A stretch of 64,000 bases of DNA, taken from a virus. The DNA lies in IMG/VR virus record IMGVR_UViG_3300034407_003411, positions 1-64,000 of that record; one strand, given 5' to 3'. Made by a program: the position numbers and the translations under genes. Positions 23,575 to 31,715 of this stretch are shown here, in pieces. The first letter of the stretch is position 1, and each line of letters starts with the position of its first letter. The notes under the pieces are model-generated. The model searched no databases. It was not told the origin of the DNA and worked only from the letters and a program-made list of their open reading frames with translations.

Positions 23575-24015
23575 CTAAAATTTTATTCGATCAATTGCCT
23601 TTTTTACCGCAGAAGAAAATGTTGTTTTATTAAATGGTAATTTATCATTATTTAAATCAATAAAAGTTGATTCAACTGTAGATTTAGCTTTACCAATTAC
23701 TTCAATTTCTTTGCCATCTATATAAACTGATAGTTTAACAATTGTCTTTTTTGCAGCTTTACTCCAAACTCCAAATTCAATACTTGTTGTTGGTGCTTCA
23801 ATGGATTTTACTATTACTGTTATAGGTTTTCCATCCATACATAGTTCATATTTATCTGAAATTACATCTTCCATTATTTGTTTTATACCAAATATTATAC
23901 GGTTTTTACTAATTTCTTCCATTTGAACCTGTGTACTTACTTTAGTTACCGTATAACATTCTTGTGATAATGCAAATACAGGTAAGCACATTAATAGTAT
24001 AATTATTTTTTTCAT
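23575..24015 (-). CDS. Small exported protein of the CsgG-like cluster
   Basis: The 146-residue protein has a signal peptide (MKKIIILLMCLPVFALSQ) and a mature part of mixed beta and alpha (VTKVSTQVQMEEISKNRIIF, then VIVKSIEAPTTSIEFGVWSK). The final FNKTTFSSAVKKAIDRIKF resembles the end of the CsgG-like protein at 25155-25859 (FNKSTIGIATKKALESG), so the two may be related domains. Function unknown; periplasmic location is predicted. The gene is separated by one base from the next. Confidence 0.65.
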   Translation of the reverse strand: MKKIIILLMCLPVFALSQECYTVTKVSTQVQMEEISKNRIIFGIKQIMEDVISDKYELCMDGKPITVIVKSIEAPTTSIEFGVWSKAAKKTIVKLSVYIDGKEIEVIGKAKSTVESTFIDLNNDKLPFNKTTFSSAVKKAIDRIKF

Positions 24016-24016
24016 A

Positions 24017-25174
24017 TTAAAATCTTATTTTACCACCAGTTAATACCTGGAAGTTTAATGCATTTCCTTGTGAATGCCAAACTCCAGTAAAACTGATATT
24101 ATATTTAAATGTTTTTGTTATTTTTATATCCCATGAACTAAAAGGTACTATTAACATACCTGGATCCCACCATTTACCTTCATAATATTGAGTAAATGGA
24201 GAATAAACACCTAATAGTAAAGCTGATGTTGTAATTTTTTCATTAATTTTAAAATTTCTATGTATCCCAGCTACTGATGATATATTTTGTAGTTCTCGTT
24301 TACCTAATTTACCTATTGTAAGATTAATACCAGCCATACCTGTAAATTTCTTTTTATAAAATTTAAAGGATTCTAAAACAGTAGTTGTATTTAAATGATT
24401 TAAATTCCAATCTGTCATTGTAGTATTTGCACCTACTAAATTAAATGTTCTGTTTGGGTTAATCCATGATTTATAAAGTGTTAAACTAAAATCATTAGTA
24501 ACAGATGTATATGTAAGTAAAGCTCCTTTAATTCTAGTTTGTTCTGTATTGGCGTGTGTAATTGAACTAACTACTTTTACTTGTCTACCATTTGAATTAT
24601 CTTGATTATCAATAACTACAATATCACCTGATGCTATCAATGAACCAGCATTTTTATTAGCTTCTGCACTTCCACCATCAGCTGCATTTGAAAGAGAATT
24701 AGCTAGTGAAGTAGCAATAGCCCCTTCAGCTTCTTCTTCTTCATTTTCCTCATCACCCTCACCTGCAGAATTATCTATTGCTTCTGCTACTGGAGCTGCT
24801 GTAGATGATGCTGCTTGAGGTAACATATCTCCTCCTAATATAGACATTATATTTGTAACAACTGTAATTGTATTTTGTACTGCTGCTGAGTTAGCTGTGT
24901 TTAATAATACTTGAGTTACACTTTGACATGGACTTGAAGAATTAGCTTGAGTAACTAAGTCTAACCAAGAATCAAAAGTACCATTAGAAAAGTCATCTTG
25001 AGTAAATGTTTGAACATTACCAAAATAATTTAATGCAACATTATTACTACCACCTATTTGAATTGTTTGTTGAGTTAAAGTACAAGGATCTGTAAACGTA
25101 TAAGACCATTGGCCATAACTTACCAGTGGTAAGAGAAATAAAATTAATAATATTTTATTCTTTAAATATTCCAC
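24017..25174 (-). CDS. Exported protein with probable C-terminal beta-barrel
   Basis: The 385-residue protein has a signal peptide (KILLILFLLPLVSYGQ), an N-terminal region beginning WSYTFTDPCTLTQQTIQIGG, a low-complexity acidic linker (EGDEENEEEEAEGA, about residues 138-151), and a C-terminal half with amphipathic strands (FSLTLYKSWINPNRTFNLVG to NFQVLTGGKIRF). It overlaps the CsgG-like gene by 20 bases. In curli systems CsgF works with CsgG; similarity to CsgF is not clear by eye. Outer membrane location is predicted. Confidence 0.6.
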   Translation of the reverse strand: MEYLKNKILLILFLLPLVSYGQWSYTFTDPCTLTQQTIQIGGSNNVALNYFGNVQTFTQDDFSNGTFDSWLDLVTQANSSSPCQSVTQVLLNTANSAAVQNTITVVTNIMSILGGDMLPQAASSTAAPVAEAIDNSAGEGDEENEEEEAEGAIATSLANSLSNAADGGSAEANKNAGSLIASGDIVVIDNQDNSNGRQVKVVSSITHANTEQTRIKGALLTYTSVTNDFSLTLYKSWINPNRTFNLVGANTTMTDWNLNHLNTTTVLESFKFYKKKFTGMAGINLTIGKLGKRELQNISSVAGIHRNFKINEKITTSALLLGVYSPFTQYYEGKWWDPGMLIVPFSSWDIKITKTFKYNISFTGVWHSQGNALNFQVLTGGKIRF

Positions 25175-25859
25175 GTTTTATCATCCTTTTTACGATACGG
25201 GCAGTTCCAGATTCTAAAGCTTTTTTAGTAGCAATTCCTATTGTGGATTTATTAAATTGAACTTCATTATCCTCTCCAATTTGAGATCGTTTAATTGTAA
25301 CAGCTTCACCACTACCACTGCCTGTAAAAATAGTTCCAGTCTCAGCATTAACAAATCTTACTTGCATACCAATAATGGTTTTTAATACAGTTTTAACTCC
25401 ATTAACTGTAACTTCTTCTTCCTCAGAGATAGAATAATCATAGATTTCTACATATACAAAATATTCTGCTAAGACAACATTACCTATAACTTGAATATCA
25501 TTTGCTGATATACCTTTAGCTGCGGCTTGATGTTGCTTAACCATTCTTTGTTTAATTTCTTCTTTATCTTCGGTAAATAAAAATCTATCAGTCCATTCTA
25601 AATAAGATAAAGTAATATTACTAACACCTAATCCTACTCTATTTTCTCTTAATTCAGGGTAAAATTCATATAATTCTGGTGTAAAGCCAATATTTAAGAC
25701 TTGAATTGGTAATTGATAATCTAACATATAATCAGATACTTCATCTATGTCAGCATCTTGTTCAAATTTACCTTTATAATTTTCTGTTTCAGTTTTACCT
25801 AATTGAGCATTAACTGTAAAACTTAAGAGTAACGATATGATTAAAAATATTCTTACCAT
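25155..25859 (-). CDS. CsgG-like exported protein
   Basis: The 234-residue protein has a signal peptide (MVRIFLIISLLLSFTVNAQ) and resembles the CsgG/LpoB-type fold: long strands with VLAEYFVYVEIYDYS, then TIIGMQVRFVNAETGTIFTG, and a final helix (STIGIATKKALESGTARIVK). CsgG forms the outer membrane pore that exports curli subunits in Gram-negative bacteria. The signal peptide here lacks a lipobox cysteine, unlike CsgG of E. coli, so a typical lipid-anchored CsgG is uncertain. CsgG-like genes have been reported from marine myophages. Confidence 0.6.
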   Translation of the reverse strand: MVRIFLIISLLLSFTVNAQLGKTETENYKGKFEQDADIDEVSDYMLDYQLPIQVLNIGFTPELYEFYPELRENRVGLGVSNITLSYLEWTDRFLFTEDKEEIKQRMVKQHQAAAKGISANDIQVIGNVVLAEYFVYVEIYDYSISEEEEVTVNGVKTVLKTIIGMQVRFVNAETGTIFTGSGSGEAVTIKRSQIGEDNEVQFNKSTIGIATKKALESGTARIVKRMIKRGIFKE

Positions 25860-26110
25860 GTTATTTCTTCTTTTTTTTCTTCTTTTTTAGGAGGTATAAC
25901 TATTGTTTTAGAAATTACAATAGTATCTTTAGAAGTTGATGGTGGGTTAATTCTTTGTTCCATTATAGGTGGTTCTGCAACTTCTTCCTTAGGGGAAAAA
26001 ATTGATTGCATATTAGCTATTAATAATGCAAAAGCTGCTGTTATAACTAATCCTATACCTGTTACTATTTGGTTTTTAATTTCCGAAAAAAATCCTTTAT
26101 TTTCACTCAT
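25853..26110 (-). CDS. Single-pass membrane protein
   Basis: The 85-residue protein has one hydrophobic segment (IVTGIGLVITAAFALLIANM, residues 15-34) and a periplasmic-type tail rich in Pro, Glu and Lys that ends KKEEKKEEITW. It overlaps both neighbours by a few bases, so it is part of the exported gene operon. Function unknown. Confidence 0.6.
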   Translation of the reverse strand: MSENKGFFSEIKNQIVTGIGLVITAAFALLIANMQSIFSPKEEVAEPPIMEQRINPPSTSKDTIVISKTIVIPPKKEEKKEEITW

Positions 26111-26841
26111 TTTTTAATTATTTTAAATGTTTTAACAAATCTACCATTAGTTACTTGTAGCAAATAAATTGCAGATGCTAAATCTGATAGATCCATTTGG
26201 AATGAAACGTAACCACTAAAAAATCTCTTTGTAGTTGATTTCATTAATGTTCCGTTATACGTAATTACTCTAATTGTATAAAAATCATTATCAGGTACTG
26301 TTAATTCAAATGTTAATGGACCTGATACTGGAACTGGGTATACTATACCATAAATGCCATCTGCTGGTTGTGTATTGAATGGAAGTGACATTTTATTAAC
26401 ATATCCATCTGTGTTATCAACATCAATATCCCACCCTAAATCTGTACCTGCTGTTTTTCTTCCTATAGTAATTGGTATTTCAGTCCAATTTTGATCAATA
26501 ACCTTAAATCTTACTGTAAATAATTCAGTTGTATTACTTATAGTAAAGTTACCAAAAGAGGCATCATAACCTCCCCACCTTACTTTTTCACCTTCCCAAT
26601 CCTGTGTATATGTTAGCCATTCTTGTGCTTTAGCTGTTACAGTAATTTCCTCAAATTTTAAGTATTGAGAATCAAAATTTAAAGCAAATTCTAAACTTCC
26701 AACTGTTTCTCCTGATGTTTCAATTTCTACAGGTAAATTAATATATTCACTAACAGGAACCTCAATCTCAGGTACGTTAAATACGACCTGAGAATGAGCT
26801 ACTGTTGTTATTGTTAGTAATAATATTAATAATAATCTCAT
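26107..26841 (-). CDS. Exported protein with cohesin-like domain and T9SS sorting signal
   Basis: The 244-residue protein has a signal peptide (MRLLLILLLTITTVAHSQ), a cohesin-like beta domain (about 20-150: VGSLEFALNFDSQYLKFEEI, ELFTVRFKVID), and a C-terminal type A sorting domain of the type IX secretion system (168-244: VYPVPVSGPLTFEL, then YTIRVITYNGTLM, then DLASAIYLLQV and FVKTFKIIKK). T9SS is found only in Bacteroidota and relatives, so the phage appears to use the host's T9SS to place this protein on the cell surface or outside. Confidence 0.85.
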   Translation of the reverse strand: MRLLLILLLTITTVAHSQVVFNVPEIEVPVSEYINLPVEIETSGETVGSLEFALNFDSQYLKFEEITVTAKAQEWLTYTQDWEGEKVRWGGYDASFGNFTISNTTELFTVRFKVIDQNWTEIPITIGRKTAGTDLGWDIDVDNTDGYVNKMSLPFNTQPADGIYGIVYPVPVSGPLTFELTVPDNDFYTIRVITYNGTLMKSTTKRFFSGYVSFQMDLSDLASAIYLLQVTNGRFVKTFKIIKK

Positions 26842-26844
26842 TTA

Positions 26845-27927
26845 TTAATTTAATCCTGTTCCATTAACATCACCTAATATTAACATATAGAAATTACCAG
26901 TTGTAGTTCCATTTATATTTGGTGATAAGAATTCTACTAGACCTGGTATTGAACTAGACTGATCTGAAGTTGCATTATTAATAGTATTATATTGAGCTTC
27001 AGTAAAGAATAACACATCTGGGTTTATAGGATAACCTGTGCCGTTTTGTGCTAATCTAGCAAATAATAAATAAGAATCTGCTACTGTAATTCCATTTGTT
27101 TGGTTTATATTACCAGTATAAAATTGTATACCTGATGTTGCTTGTGCTCCTGCTGCTATTTGAGCAATCATATTAGCATCAGCTGTTGATAAAGCTGTAC
27201 TTGCATTTAAGCCACTTGCAATCTTAAGTCTAATCTGCCAGTAATCTTGATCTAGATTTGCTGAGAATGTTGCTTTTCCATCTGCTCCAGTTGTTACTGT
27301 AGCTACATCTGTCCAAGAACTACCATCTGCAGATTTTTGTAAAATTACAGGGATAGATTCAGCTGGATTAGAAGGATTATTTAGAATAGTTGCTGCATAA
27401 TCAAATGCTGGTTCTGTAAAGTTACCACCATTATCGGAAGTGCCTAAGACAGCATCAGTACCATCAGCTTTTGCATAATAAGCAGTTAAGTTGTTAGTAA
27501 AATCAATGTCAGCAACTGCACCATTAGTATAACTAGATTTAAATGGTAATGAGACATCAAACATATTACCTGCAGTAATATCAAAAGTAGTAGTACTACC
27601 AGTATAAACCCATACAACTTTTACTACACCACTTGCTATACTTGTAGATAAATAAGCATCAGTACCTGAGGTATTGTTGTAAGTTACAGTTGGAGGATCA
27701 AATACATTTACATCATAATTAAAAGAAAATTGAATACCTTTTACTTTAGTACCTGAAGTATTGTCATAATAAAGATCAATTACAGTTGGATTTGATGAAT
27801 TGGTAGATTCTAAAGCATAACTTGAATCAAGAATCACATAAGGCTTAGTAGCATCAGGTGATGTGGTTTGGGCATAAATCATGGTTGTTAGCATTAACCC
27901 CGCTAACGTTAAGAGTAATTTTTTCAT
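26845..27927 (-). CDS. Exported cohesin/dockerin-like protein
   Basis: The 360-residue protein has a signal peptide (MKKLLLTLAGLMLTTMIYAQ), a cohesin-like domain (about 30-150: VKGIQFSFNYDVNVFDPPTV, GNMFDVSLPFKSS), and a dockerin-like part (about 245-297) made of LSTADANMIAQIAAG and YTGNINQTNGITVADSYLLF, which recalls the calcium loop of dockerins but with Asn in place of some Asp. A last GDVNGTG near the end may be another loop. No T9SS domain is visible. It is preceded by a late-type motif at 27949-27958. Confidence 0.7.
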   Translation of the reverse strand: MKKLLLTLAGLMLTTMIYAQTTSPDATKPYVILDSSYALESTNSSNPTVIDLYYDNTSGTKVKGIQFSFNYDVNVFDPPTVTYNNTSGTDAYLSTSIASGVVKVVWVYTGSTTTFDITAGNMFDVSLPFKSSYTNGAVADIDFTNNLTAYYAKADGTDAVLGTSDNGGNFTEPAFDYAATILNNPSNPAESIPVILQKSADGSSWTDVATVTTGADGKATFSANLDQDYWQIRLKIASGLNASTALSTADANMIAQIAAGAQATSGIQFYTGNINQTNGITVADSYLLFARLAQNGTGYPINPDVLFFTEAQYNTINNATSDQSSSIPGLVEFLSPNINGTTTGNFYMLILGDVNGTGLN

Positions 27928-27948
27928 TGGTCTAGTAAATTTATATTG

Positions 27949-27958
27949 TTATAAATAT
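27949..27958 (-). promoter_or_regulatory. Late-type promoter motif before the cohesin-like gene
   Basis: Minus strand ATATTTATAA followed by CAATATAAAT, 22 bases before the ATG at 27927 in a 36-base gap. It suggests late expression of the following exported genes. Confidence 0.5.
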
Positions 27959-27963
27959 ATAGA

Positions 27964-29163
27964 CTAATTCTTATGTCCCGCTCTTATTAAATAAAATATA
28001 GTAGAATCACCATTACTTCGATCAAATAGACTATAACTTCCATATCCAAAATTTTCAGATTTGTCATCAGTATCTGTGTCTAGAGGATCCCAAAAATATG
28101 GAGCTTGTTGGTAATGGAAAACTTTTGTAGAAGGAGTAGTATTAGAATACTGTGTAAATATACCATTCATATAAGCTAACATAGAATATAAATCTGCAAC
28201 ACTAAATTTCCCGTCATTATTAACATCCATTCTCCAATAATCTTTAGAATTATAAACCCCACTAATTAATTTACTAGTAAAGTAACTGATATCATTTAAA
28301 GTAGGTATTGATAATGCAGGTTGTACTATATCAATTGTGTAATCATAGCTATTATAATCTAAAGTAGTATTAAATGAATAATATCCATTTGAATTTGTAG
28401 TTGTAGTAGCTTGCGTTGTATATGAAAAGCCTACTTGGTTTTTATTTTGAGTTTTTAGTTGTACTGTAACCCCAGATAAGGCTTCTTCTTCTGCTCCGTA
28501 AACATATCCAGTATGAGTTATAGGTTCAAAATTAGGATCAGTAGCAGACCACTCTCCAAATGGATGTGAAGAACCATTTGAACCGCCTAGTTGATTATAG
28601 CTACTACCATTTGGTATTTTATATTGAAAATTAGCAGCACCTACACCACCATAATTTTGAATTCTATATTCAAACTCATACCATGTATCTTTATCTAGAG
28701 TTGCTGTACCATAAGCCCATACATTCCAACCATAATGTTTAGTAACTATATCATCAGTTTTACCAATACCTTTAATCATAAACTCATGTGAGTCATCAGT
28801 ATATGTTCTAAATGAATATAGGCCTGTTTTATTAGGTTTTACCCAACCGTGATAGATAATTGCATATCTTTCTCCAACTGCATCCCACCTTGGTGGGTTC
28901 CATAATTGTTGTGGGGTATGATTACCGCCTCTTGGTCCTTGATAACTTAATATATCAACAGTTGTATCTAAATAAAGTGTAGTACCATTAGAACTAAGAT
29001 TAACCATGTTGTCAAACTCTATATGAGAATTAGCATTACCTGAATATCCAGTCCCTGAAGTACCAGCACCATAGTGAGTCTTAAGTGATCTTAAGTTTAC
29101 AGTAGTCTGTGCATTTATGAATCCACTAATTAAAATTAAAAAGCAAAGTATTCTGGTTTTCAT
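27964..29163 (-). CDS. Exported protein with PA14 and dockerin-like domains
   Basis: The 399-residue protein has a signal peptide (MKTRILCFLILISGFINAQ), a PA14-like domain (about 95-185: YAIIYHGWVKPNKTGLYSF, then YTDDSHEFMIKGIG), a carboxypeptidase-regulatory-like domain (218-280: GYVYGAEEEALSGVTVQLK) and a dockerin-like segment (288-334: LNDISYFTSKLISG, then MDVNNDGKFSVADLYSMLAY). PA14 domains bind glycans or proteins. The dockerin-like part could pair with the cohesin-like proteins from neighbouring genes. It overlaps no gene and starts 6 bases after nrdA ends. Confidence 0.8.
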   Translation of the reverse strand: MKTRILCFLILISGFINAQTTVNLRSLKTHYGAGTSGTGYSGNANSHIEFDNMVNLSSNGTTLYLDTTVDILSYQGPRGGNHTPQQLWNPPRWDAVGERYAIIYHGWVKPNKTGLYSFRTYTDDSHEFMIKGIGKTDDIVTKHYGWNVWAYGTATLDKDTWYEFEYRIQNYGGVGAANFQYKIPNGSSYNQLGGSNGSSHPFGEWSATDPNFEPITHTGYVYGAEEEALSGVTVQLKTQNKNQVGFSYTTQATTTTNSNGYYSFNTTLDYNSYDYTIDIVQPALSIPTLNDISYFTSKLISGVYNSKDYWRMDVNNDGKFSVADLYSMLAYMNGIFTQYSNTTPSTKVFHYQQAPYFWDPLDTDTDDKSENFGYGSYSLFDRSNGDSTIFYLIRAGHKN

Positions 29164-29168
29164 ATTAT

Positions 29169-30881
29169 TTATCCATCACAGCTAATGCAATCTGCCATTC
29201 TAGATCCTAAATCCCCTTTAATTACTGAATCCGTTCGTAGATAATATAGAGTTTTTACACCTAATTTCCAAGCTTCCATATGAACCTGATTAATCCATTT
29301 AGGGGAATCATTAGGGTCAAATGATAAGTTTAAAGATTGTGTTTGATCTATATATTTTTGCCTTTCAGCTGCTTGTTTTACTAATTCTAATTGATTTACT
29401 TCTGAAAAGGTTAAGAATACTTCTTTTTCTTCTGCAGATAGTATATTATCTGGTAAACCTAATACTGATCCTCCTTCTTGGAGCATTTGTTTCCACCATT
29501 TTTCTTTATTTTCACCCTTAGACTCAAGTAAAGACTCTAATGATTTATTTTTTCTAATAAAAGTACCTTTAGCACCATTAAAAGTATAAACATTAGCAGG
29601 TAAAGGTTCAATACCAGCAGAAATACCACCACAAATAACTGAGTTAGATACTGTAGGTGCGACTGCTAGTAAATGAGTATTTCTCATACCAGTTCCTCTA
29701 CACCATAAAGGTTCTCCATATTCAGCAGCTAAATCCATTGAAGCACTTTCTGCTTCGCTTCTAATTTTATTAAATATATTTCTAGTATGAACTGTAGAAG
29801 CTACTGAGTTAAATGGTAATCCTTTTTGTTGTAAAAATGTATGCCAACCCATTACACCTAATCCTAATGCTCTACCTTTAGCAGCATGTTTATGAGTTCT
29901 TTTTAATGATTCTTTACCATTAGATTTATCAATAAATTCTTGCATTACACCATCTAAAAACCAAATTGCAGTTTGGATACAATCTGTGTCTTTAAATTCT
30001 TCCCATTTAGCTAAATTAAGAGATGATAAACAACAAATAAATGAATGTTCTTCATCTGTAAATAAAGTGATTTCAGAACAAATATTAGTCATAGAAACAT
30101 CTAAGTTATGCATTCTATAAGCTATAGGATTATTTTTATTAACATTATCTTTATACATGACATAAGGTTCTCCTGTTTCCATTCTTGATTTAAGAACTTT
30201 AGCCCATCTATTCATTGATTCTGGGTCTCTAGCTTCTAATTTTCTCATAAATGAATCACCTACAACAACGCATTGATGTAAATTTAAACATTGTCTGTTA
30301 GGATCACCTTTAGGTCTTCTAATTTCTAAAAATTCATCTATATCACCGTGTTCAATATCTAAATTAACTGATGCTGCCCCTCTACGAACATTACCCTGAT
30401 TTGTTGCTATAATTGATGAATCATATATTTTAGCCCAAGGTACTACACCTTCACTTTTACCATTACCTGAAATATATTCTCCACGTTGTCTAATACGAGA
30501 TAACGAAATACCTACACCCCCGCCGGATGCTGTCAACTTCATTAGTTCTGCGTTAGTTAAACCGATTCCACGTATTGAATCAGGCGTATCAATACCAAAA
30601 CATGATATTGGTAAACCTCTATCAGTTCCCATATTTGATATAACAGGTGATGCTAATCCAATCCAACCATTCCAAATATATTTAAAGAATTTATTTGCTA
30701 ATTCTGGTTTTTTAAGTCTATTAGCTGAGGCATTTGCTACTCTTTTATAGGCATGTTTTACTGTTTCACCTGGGAGTAAATATCCTTTAGATATTGTTGC
30801 TAAAGAAATTTCATCCATCCATTCAGGATATTCTTTTCCTGGTGTCCAATTACTATAATCTGCTATTAAATTATTATCCAT
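29169..30881 (-). CDS. nrdA: Class I ribonucleotide reductase large subunit NrdA
   Basis: The 570-residue protein reduces ribonucleotides to deoxyribonucleotides with NrdB. Key residues are visible: active-site Cys in GLPISCFGID, the N-x-C-x-E pattern in TNICSEI, the partner Cys in ICCLSSLNL, the radical-transfer tyrosines in KTLYYLRT, and the C-terminal redox cysteines in ADCISCDG. It begins directly with the catalytic core and has no room for an ATP-cone, so it lacks the usual dATP feedback switch (E. coli NrdA has 761 residues). It starts next to the lipoprotein gene, one base away. Confidence 0.96.
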   Translation of the reverse strand: MDNNLIADYSNWTPGKEYPEWMDEISLATISKGYLLPGETVKHAYKRVANASANRLKKPELANKFFKYIWNGWIGLASPVISNMGTDRGLPISCFGIDTPDSIRGIGLTNAELMKLTASGGGVGISLSRIRQRGEYISGNGKSEGVVPWAKIYDSSIIATNQGNVRRGAASVNLDIEHGDIDEFLEIRRPKGDPNRQCLNLHQCVVVGDSFMRKLEARDPESMNRWAKVLKSRMETGEPYVMYKDNVNKNNPIAYRMHNLDVSMTNICSEITLFTDEEHSFICCLSSLNLAKWEEFKDTDCIQTAIWFLDGVMQEFIDKSNGKESLKRTHKHAAKGRALGLGVMGWHTFLQQKGLPFNSVASTVHTRNIFNKIRSEAESASMDLAAEYGEPLWCRGTGMRNTHLLAVAPTVSNSVICGGISAGIEPLPANVYTFNGAKGTFIRKNKSLESLLESKGENKEKWWKQMLQEGGSVLGLPDNILSAEEKEVFLTFSEVNQLELVKQAAERQKYIDQTQSLNLSFDPNDSPKWINQVHMEAWKLGVKTLYYLRTDSVIKGDLGSRMADCISCDG

Positions 30882-31697
30882 TTATTTATTACTTTCTGCT
30901 GTTACTCTTACATTTGAGATAGTATATTCTGATCCACCTTTACATAAATCAGACCAACCACTACAATTAGGGTCACTATAATTATATAAATTATCAGGAT
31001 TAGGTGAAAATCCTTGCCATAATGAAGCAACAACTTTATATCCTTTTTCCATGTTTTCTTTTAAACCATCTAAGCTAGTTAATCCACTTCCTGGACCTGC
31101 TTCATTATTTTTAAAATCATATACTACTACACTATTATCTCCTTGAACATAAGTAGTTGTCATATTAGTATAATCATCATTAAATTCAGTTACAATATTA
31201 AATGGTAATGAAGGATCTATTTTACTTGCATCTACAATACCAGTACCAGTTGTTCCAGTAAAACAAGAAGTATCTCCTCCTAAAAATGCCCATTGATAGT
31301 TTTGAATTTTATTTATGTGTATTGTTGCCTGAGTAGCTACATTTCCATTAGTTTCTAAAAAATCTATTTCATCACAACAGTTTGTACAACCATCACCAGA
31401 ATCACAATATTCTGTTTCATTCATAACTAAATAAAAAGTTGCATTAACAAACTTTTGACCTGCTAATTTTGAAATATCTACTGTTGCTGAGATTTTAGAA
31501 ATATTTTTATACCCTTGAGCAGAACGAACTCTACCTGGGTTAAAAAATACCTTATCTTCTCCAATTACAGGAGCACCTTGATCACATCCTTGATTTGCGT
31601 CAAGATTAAAAGTAGGGGTAAATTCTTGTACTGAAACTTCCGAATTATTACATCCTATAAAAATAAGAGATAATAAAATAATTAAATAATTTTTCAT
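30882..31697 (-). CDS. Lipoprotein with glucanase-like (GH16/GH7) motif
   Basis: The 271-residue protein has a lipoprotein signal (MKNYLIILLSLIFIGC) and from residue 50 a beta-sandwich-like pattern. The segment CTNCCDEIDFLETNGN (104-119) contains E110-I-D112-F-L-E115, the ExDxxE catalytic signature of clan B glycosidases (GH16, GH7), and the preceding Cys pair and following ETN resemble GH7 cellobiohydrolases. A secreted glucanase-like role is an inference. It lies between nrdB and nrdA, where such a gene is unexpected. Confidence 0.7.
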   Translation of the reverse strand: MKNYLIILLSLIFIGCNNSEVSVQEFTPTFNLDANQGCDQGAPVIGEDKVFFNPGRVRSAQGYKNISKISATVDISKLAGQKFVNATFYLVMNETEYCDSGDGCTNCCDEIDFLETNGNVATQATIHINKIQNYQWAFLGGDTSCFTGTTGTGIVDASKIDPSLPFNIVTEFNDDYTNMTTTYVQGDNSVVVYDFKNNEAGPGSGLTSLDGLKENMEKGYKVVASLWQGFSPNPDNLYNYSDPNCSGWSDLCKGGSEYTISNVRVTAESNK

Positions 31698-31715
31698 TTT
31701 TATTGTTTTTAATTG

